From NCBI RefSeq assembly GCF_001723175.1, contig NC_064653.1, forward strand, positions 372,001 through 436,000: a stretch of 64,000 bases of DNA, given 5' to 3'. The translations under genes were made by a program, and so were the position numbers. Position 1 is the first letter of the stretch. Each line of letters opens with the position of its first letter. Below are positions 57,780-64,000 of the stretch, piece after piece. The stretch is from Penicillium oxalicum. Its lineage: Eukaryota > Ascomycota > Eurotiomycetes > Eurotiales > Aspergillaceae. The notes below the pieces were generated by a model. That model had not been told where the DNA came from and searched no databases. It worked only from the letters and a program-made list of their open reading frames with translations.

Positions 57780-60700
57780 TTAAGAAGTCATCATAATCGC
57801 GTGGGAGCAAGATTGCTCTGAACGCTCCTTCATCCGCATCGCCTGCGCTTCCAGCGAGCGCGCCATCAGTTTCGTCACCGGCCACACCGCCGCTCGGTCG
57901 AGCAGGCTGGCGGTAGCAATCAATAATTTACATCCGTATCCACCCTCCACCACACTGGGTAATCGTTGCATCACGCTCAGAGCAGACATAGTGTTGCTGT
58001 TCTGCACGGTGCGCTGCATTTTTCTCTCAATACTTCCAAGAATCTCCTTGATTTTGTCAATGAGCTTGCAATCCTCATCTTCCAAAAGCATCACACCCGA
58101 GACCTGTGACAGGTCGACATCATCACGGCCAAGCATGCCCAAGTACGGGCCGACGCGTTCTTGAACGGTGGTAATCCATTCGGCCAGCACCTGAGCACAG
58201 TCAAAGGCACACATTGCACATTGAATGGGAAGCTCCCGAGAAGAGAACTCGGCGAATGTGTTGCCAAGCCGGTCCGACATGGAAATCGAGTCGGCGGCAT
58301 AAAAGGCAGCTTTGCGAAGATGCTTCTCGCGTTTGGATTGACCAGCCCTGTACATGTTGGAAAGCGACTGCATGGACTGGTCTTGAGTCTGACCGTTCGA
58401 GAGCGTGAGTTCACCGACTCCCAAATCATTCGTCGATCCTCGCCGAACATCCATGGACCCAGTCAGTGACGGGTCCAAGACATCATGAATCGCTTCCTCT
58501 GTCTGATGAAAGACATCTGTTCCCCGCGCGAGCTCGTCCGCCATGCCATTCCAGTCGCGCTGCCAAAACGCCTCCTTACACCGACCCAAATTGACAAACA
58601 ATCGCACGTAAGCTAAGTCGAGTAATGGGATGCTGTCGGCGGACAGCGGCCCTGCACCAAACGGATTGGGTCGCTCGAGGCTATGCACGGGATTACTTGC
58701 CCAAGCTGCCTGCCAGGCTCGCAATGCTGGTTCGATATGGGATTGCATGGCTTCGGTCTCTTGAGTAGTCCATTGCCGACCCATGTGCCGTTGTCTCGTC
58801 TCCCAGATGTAGTTGTGCAGTGAGTAGATGAGGACAAGACAACCAAAGGTGCTCGGGCGATTCTCGGCGTTTGTCGGATCGTCCGTACTACCGCCGCCGA
58901 AGAACAGGTTTGACGACTTGTTTTGCTGTTCCCGTTGACTGGCTGTCAAGAGAGAGGTCAGAGCAGCCGAGAACGACACTCCTCGTTTGGCAGAAGACGA
59001 TGCACCCATATGTTTCCATGCTTGAGGTGAGTCGGCGGCCCACAAATCCTCCTCACATGGAAGGTCCAAACGAATTTCAGAGTTGGTCAGAGCAGGAGCA
59101 TGATTGTACGCGGAGACGAGAAAGCTTGAAAGGACGAAGATTGCGTAGAGTGTACGTTTCCGTTCCTCAACCATCTTCCAGTTCAACCACTCGCGCTGCT
59201 CTTGAGACTGGCTGGATGAGGGCGAGGACCAGGTATTTGTGCCGTTGAAAGCTGAACTGAGGTGGTCTTGTGGAAGGTTCTTGGGATCAAGGTGATGCGT
59301 CAGCTCCGCAGCCCGAGCGAGGCTGACAAGTGCGGCGCAATGGGTACTAGCAATATCGGCAGATGTCTTGTCTCCGGAGGCGTGGCCGTAGATCACATTA
59401 AGCAACATCGCTTGAACAAGCCAGAGAGGAGTATTGTGAACAGAGTTGTCGCGCGCTGACTGAGAACGGCACAATGCCGCAGACATGTCCGCCTTGCGAC
59501 GCTCCTCCAAGTACAATTGAATCATCTTTTTGGCGGCCTCAAAGAGTTCTTTGGAGGACGCTGTTTCATATTCGTAAAGTGCGCCAATGGCGGCCATGGA
59601 GAGGATCAGGCAGCCGCCACCTCCTGCGACACCGGTAGAACTGAGGTTGAGGTGTCCGCTCGGGGTGCGCAAATTACTTGTGTACTCTGGGGCTTGGAAG
59701 TTGAGGGTGGGGATGTGGAGGAATGGCAGATGAGGATGGAAATAGGTGATGTAGGCGGAAATATAACGTTGCATATCTGATGTGCTGGGAAGCTGACCAG
59801 ATGTGTTCAAACCGGTTGAGCGAGAGAATAGCTCACGGCTATTGAGAAGACTGGAAGCGGGTTGAGAATACTTGCGGTGGTTGAAGCCAGTGGGTTGCGA
59901 CATGCTCGCTAGTAGAGCCTGTCGTGTGGAGTCTGTAAATGTATCCGTTGAGAGTGTGGAATGTTGATTTCGTAGGGCACTATTCGGGAAAGGAACGTTG
60001 AGAGGATTAGGAGATTCTCCGTTTGTTGCCATTGAGGATGAAAACATACTCTGCGAATGTCCTCCCACGATGGGCTGGCCGACCGAGGTCATGGAGGGAG
60101 GTGTGGCATAAGCCTCTGCGAACGGATTCTGGGTCATCAACGACTTGGGTGACACCGTCTCTGGCGGAATTCCCAATTCATTCAGGGTCGTCGGTGAGAA
60201 ATCGATGGCGGACTGGTTGGCAGATGCCGCAGAATGTCCAGGGAAGGGATTATGCCAGCCATTTGAGATCGGGATGCGGTTGGGGCCATCCAACATTGCC
60301 TCACTGATCCCACTTTGGCTACCTGTGCTCATCGCCGATGGGGACGATTCGTCGATAACCGACTCGTTACCGTTCCCTAGCGCGACGGCAGCGTCGAAGC
60401 CGTTCATCCAGTCAAAGTTGATCTCTTCGTCCATCATGGAATCCGGATGGGTCAGTCCCTGATTTTGGGGGTGGCCGAACGGAGATGAAGGGGAGTCACC
60501 AAACCCCTGAGGAGAGCCTGCAAAATGCAATTGGGCGGGATTGATGGTGCTGCCGTGACCCATCAGCATACCATCAATGCCAAGGTCGAAGCTGCCGTAG
60601 ACCGGAGCCGTTCGGAGAGCACCCGTCATGTCCATCGAGAGACCTGAGGTCTCCAATTTCGGCAGGGCATTGACGGGTGGGTGACCGGAGCTGAATCCCC

Positions 60701-61399
60701 TGTAATCTAGGTTTGAGCCCAGTGAAGTACTCAGGCTAGCATGGTACGCGTGGCCCGGCTGGCCCGGTGCAGACGAAGGGTTGCCTCCCTCCGCAAGGCC
60801 GAGAGCCGTTGTGTTGATATGGCTAATGGTGTTGGCGCGGGGTCGCATGGAGGCGGCGTTGTTGGCGGTCGAGTTCTTGCGCACACGGTTGGCACCCGCT
60901 CCTGCGGCACCGGTACTTTCGCGGCGGCCATTTCGGGGTCGAGAGGAGGGTGTTGTTGTCATGTGCAGTTTCTGCTGATGCCGGAGCAACAGATCACGAC
61001 GAGCGAAGCACCGCGCGCAGTCGGGACATTCAAAGGGCTTCTCCTTTGTGTGCGACCGCTCGTGACGCTTCAGGTGCTCCAGTCGCGCGAAGGATCGGCC
61101 ACAGGTTGTGCAAACATGCGGTCGCGGCTTGTCTGTTTTGGGAGGGGGGTTATTGCCATTGACGCCGGTCTGTCCATTGGCCTCGGTCTGCTTTTTTGAC
61201 TCTTTCGACGGGGCTGTCGACAACGAAGAAAAGAACGTTCAGAAACTTGCGGAGAGCGATACCTCGGGGTGGACCTGTCGACAAAATCAAAGGTGGCACA
61301 CTTACCAGGCATGTTTCCCGGAAGCTCATTAATACTGGCGAGATCCGCCAGTTGAGGGCTTTGGTCTCGTTCGTGGCCAACCATCGCATCTAATAGCAT
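57780..61399 (-). CDS. amdX: AmdX/Adr1-like C2H2 transcription factor with fungal_trans domain
   Basis: Two exons (61399-61306 and 61213-57780), 92-nt intron, 1175 residues. Two adjacent C2H2 fingers begin near residue 66: C66-x2-C69-x12-H82-x3-H86 and C94-x2-C97-x12-H110-x4-H115, with [17 protein letters not shown] between. The RLEHLKRH and RRDLLLRH recognition helices match the yeast Adr1 type. A long Ser/Gly/Asn-rich region follows. From about 480 to 900 there is a fungal_trans domain ([20 protein letters not shown] and helices onward). In A. nidulans AmdX activates amdS and other nitrogen/carbon utilisation genes. Two possible ATGs exist (61399 and 61384); the first is used. The protein type is firm; one-to-one orthology with amdX is likely but untested. 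Confidence 0.8.
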
Positions 61400-64000
61400 A
61401 CTACGAAAAATATATCGAATGATCCCTGAGAATCGGGATCAAAAGCACCAGGGTTCAGGTCTGTGAGGCAGGAAGTGTCGGTCGGACTCGCTCGCGAGCA
61501 GGTAAAGAAGAATAAATGAACGGGGTTATCAGAATGATAAACGCAACGTCCTTGCCACTCGTTTCGAAGGGTACCAATATAGCGGGTCGATGGTGGTGGG
61601 AGTAGCGAATCGGTTTAAGAAGGGGAAAAGGGTCGCATAAGGGATCTTCGCGCGGTCGCAATGACATCAAATTAGCATCTTCGTTGAGCATGGAACCGAG
61701 CGTGCGCAATAGGAGGATGGAAGAGCAGAGCGACCGAGTTGCACTCAATCTGGCCTCGTCCGTTGGGACCAGCCCAGGGTAATGAGCGAGGCTTATCATG
61801 GGCAGTGCCGGGGTAGTGGACATGGACCCACCACATTGATTGCGAGCGGGAGGAACTTAGCAATGGGGAGATCCGGTCCAGGAGAGAGCAGCGACGAGGC
61901 TGCCAAGACTGTATGAGCTTCAGACCCTTTCTGAGAGCTCTCTGACGAGTCTCAATGTAGGGAGACATGCGACCAACAGGCAAAGTGAAGGGAATTGATC
62001 AACGATTCACGCAGTCTATGAGGGGGAGGGGAGCAGTGGAATCGGGGGCATCAGTCAGGCAACCGGGGGAACATGTCTGCCTACCATGAACGAGTTGGAA
62101 GAATAGAAGACGAGGTACGACCGATCAAAGAGGGATGGCTCACTGGAAGGCGAATCGCGGTCGAGTCGAGTCGAGATATCTAAAAGCGGCTGCCCATTGA
62201 AAAGCCTCAAGACAGCGTGTACTCCTCCTCGTTCCAGTGAAGGTTTCTGGTCACCACGAGAGGCCGAAGCACGGAGCAATTGGGGGACGCCGGAGATAAC
62301 CGAACACGCGGGCGATTGCAGAGATGCACGATCAACGGCGCAAGGAGTGAACGATATCAGTGAGGTCTAAAAAGACGGGATTGCAGACGAGAGGTTAAAA
62401 GGATGCTCGGGGGCGAACATGCGTGAAGGAAGTGGGAGATGAGAAAAGCTGTCCCAATAGTAAATTGCCTCCGAACGATCACTTGAGAAGAGAGCGTGCC
62501 GCCGTACGGGTACGGTGCTGGCCGTCCAGGTACCTAAGTACTCGCCGTATTCGCCCTGGGGACACACGCTTAGGGGGGAATGGCGGTACGTACCTCTTAC
62601 GAGGGAGCTGACCCAGCCAAGGCCTCCCAACGCAGTTTAGCGTAGGAAACGTGGTGCTGTCCGGCCGGACGGTAAGGGCCATACCGTTTGGATGATTGGT
62701 ATTGGGGGGGAAAAAAACGGGCCTGATCCGGCCACCGCGATCAGTCACTGGCCTTACCTGTATGGATCCGTTGTTGAGAGGACAGGATGTGGCAGTACTG
62801 TACAACACCATACACATGTCCTGCACGAGTGCATTGGCCAGGGAGTACTATTGACCGGTGCAAGCGTCGCAGGTTATGGCCTTCGCAACCAGACCTGGTC
62901 ACCTCGACGTGGAGCCAAAACATCTCGGGCTGGAACACAGCCGTGGTGCCTCGTTTACCCGGAGACTCACTGAGAAAGAATCAGAGTGAACGACTGTACC
63001 CGCAATACAGTGAAGGACCGAATCGTCAAAAAAAATCCAGTCTGCATGGGTGAGCTTCAACTCAGAGGGACTGCGAGCAGAAGGTTAGCGTGGGTCCTGT
63101 CCGAGACTGTCCTCCCGATAATGCCTATCAATGGAGCCTGAACCGGTACCTCCATGTGGACACTGAGACAGTATATTGAACGAGACAGAATCCATCCGTA
63201 TCCTAATAATAAATCCGTTGAGATCGAATCACTGATCGTGTCACTGTATCCGTGTCCAGTCCACTATCCAGATGCACAGACGCTCAGAGGGGTGTATCGT
63301 AAGGCGTGAGTGTGTATAATAATGTAACTTATGGCAGATCCCACTTGTCGAGGTGGATCCCCCCACGTCCAATGTACATGGACTCGCGGTCCCAGGAGCC
63401 AATCGACCGTCGTCGATTGTCGACTGAACCAGCCCAGACCATTCAAAGTGCTTCTCAGGTGAGCCTGAATGGTATAATGGTAGATGGCCTATCCGAAACG
63501 ATTGGCTGGTCGCCCTAGTCTTCCGGAACCGGTGTAGCCTCCTCAGTCTTGCCGCCACGCACTGGCTGTATCCGTCGTCCGCCCGGTCTTCAAGTGATCT
63601 CAACATTGGCTTCCCAGTTGGGGTGCCATCCAACCCGCGCTCGGGCGATAGAGTTTATGCAACAACAATGAGTGGATGAAGAATTCAATTATCGCGCAAT
63701 CAAATGGCTGGACGGCAGTGGCGCCAGGAATGATCTTTGTTGCCACAGGATACAAGAACCTTCGTCGGGTAGGTTCTCTTCCATTGAGGGAATGTCCACG
63801 GGGAGAAGATTCCACTGGAATAGAAAGAAACGGGTCTGTAGCCTTGTGCCGGCCAGTGGTGGAAATAGGCCGTTTTGGAGTGGTACATCACCGAGAGTGG
63901 ATTTTCACCAGCACGTTCCTTATTGGGATATATATTGAAATGAATGTGGTGTGCTGATTGGTTCATCAAGGTCCTGGTTCTTGCATGCATACATCGACTG
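61400..64000. other. Upstream region of the AmdX-like gene (2.6 kb)
   Basis: No gene recognised to the window end. Several short ATG frames lie upstream on the minus strand (for example 61823-61455) and could be leader uORFs. A GTCGA triple repeat lies around 62159-62175, and the AGGTACCT palindrome is at 62528-62535. Confidence 0.5.
62528..62535. repeat. AGGTACCT palindrome, copy 5
   Basis: Exact copy, continued as AAGTAC, about 1.13 kb upstream of the AmdX-like start codon. Confidence 0.6.

Noticed and set aside
63465..63510. Stretch resembling a tRNA D-arm (TGGTATAATGGTAGA)
   Set aside because: No T-arm or matching acceptor strands follow; not a tRNA gene.

Overview
The window is nuclear DNA of a filamentous ascomycete, most likely an Aspergillus/Penicillium-type member of the Eurotiales. 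The evidence is short GT-AG introns of about 45-100 nt in most genes, pyrimidine-rich leaders, a GH62 arabinofuranosidase with XlnR- and CreA-type sites in its promoter, and protein families typical of that order (AmdX-like C2H2 factor, LysM protein, Dal5-type transporter, CandA, SIN scaffold). I see no rRNA gene, complete tRNA, CRISPR array, transposase or reverse transcriptase. Exon joins were made by eye from splice signals and reading phase. Nearly all give an uninterrupted protein whose coding length is a multiple of three.

Layout, left to right. The 3' end of a Cand1/CandA gene (1-701) is cut by the window edge. A secreted GH62 arabinofuranosidase (2381-3376) is followed by a 3.6-kb gene-empty stretch. 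A membrane protein with a sulfatase-fold domain (6936-9694) converges on a SAM methyltransferase (10127-10948, minus). Next come a secreted three-LysM protein (11979-13102, minus), a FAD amine/amino-acid-oxidase-type enzyme (14519-16072, minus) and, divergent from it, a Dal5-family transporter (17417-19177) that carries an apparent one-base deletion. A possible 65-residue micro-gene (20157-20398, minus) precedes a 1850-residue leucine-rich-repeat SIN scaffold (20942-26551, minus).

UTP8-like (27982-30842, minus) and ELG1-like (31325-35003) genes lie head to head. A Zn2Cys6 regulator (35257-37914, minus) sits beside a proline dehydrogenase (38649-40124, minus). Then follow sorting nexin Mvp1 (41714-44207), a Nha1-type Na+/H+ antiporter with a very long tail (46445-49741), Vps11 in nine exons (50586-53970, minus), a serine/proline-rich protein of unknown function (54481-56832, minus) and an AmdX/Adr1-like regulator (57780-61399, minus) with 2.6 kb of open upstream DNA.

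Most of this is housekeeping: cullin regulation, septation, ribosome biogenesis, PCNA unloading, endosome/vacuole traffic and cation homeostasis. Nutritional and accessory genes are interspersed: arabinoxylan and amine or proline catabolism, a Dal5-type transporter and a chitin-binding protein. I do not see a biosynthetic cluster or a defence system. The most notable points are the frameshifted transporter, the XlnR/CreA promoter of the GH62 gene, the regulator-proline dehydrogenase pair, a canonical PIP box on the first exon of the Elg1 protein, a duplicated acidic motif in the antiporter tail, and a palindrome, AGGTACCT, that recurs only between genes.
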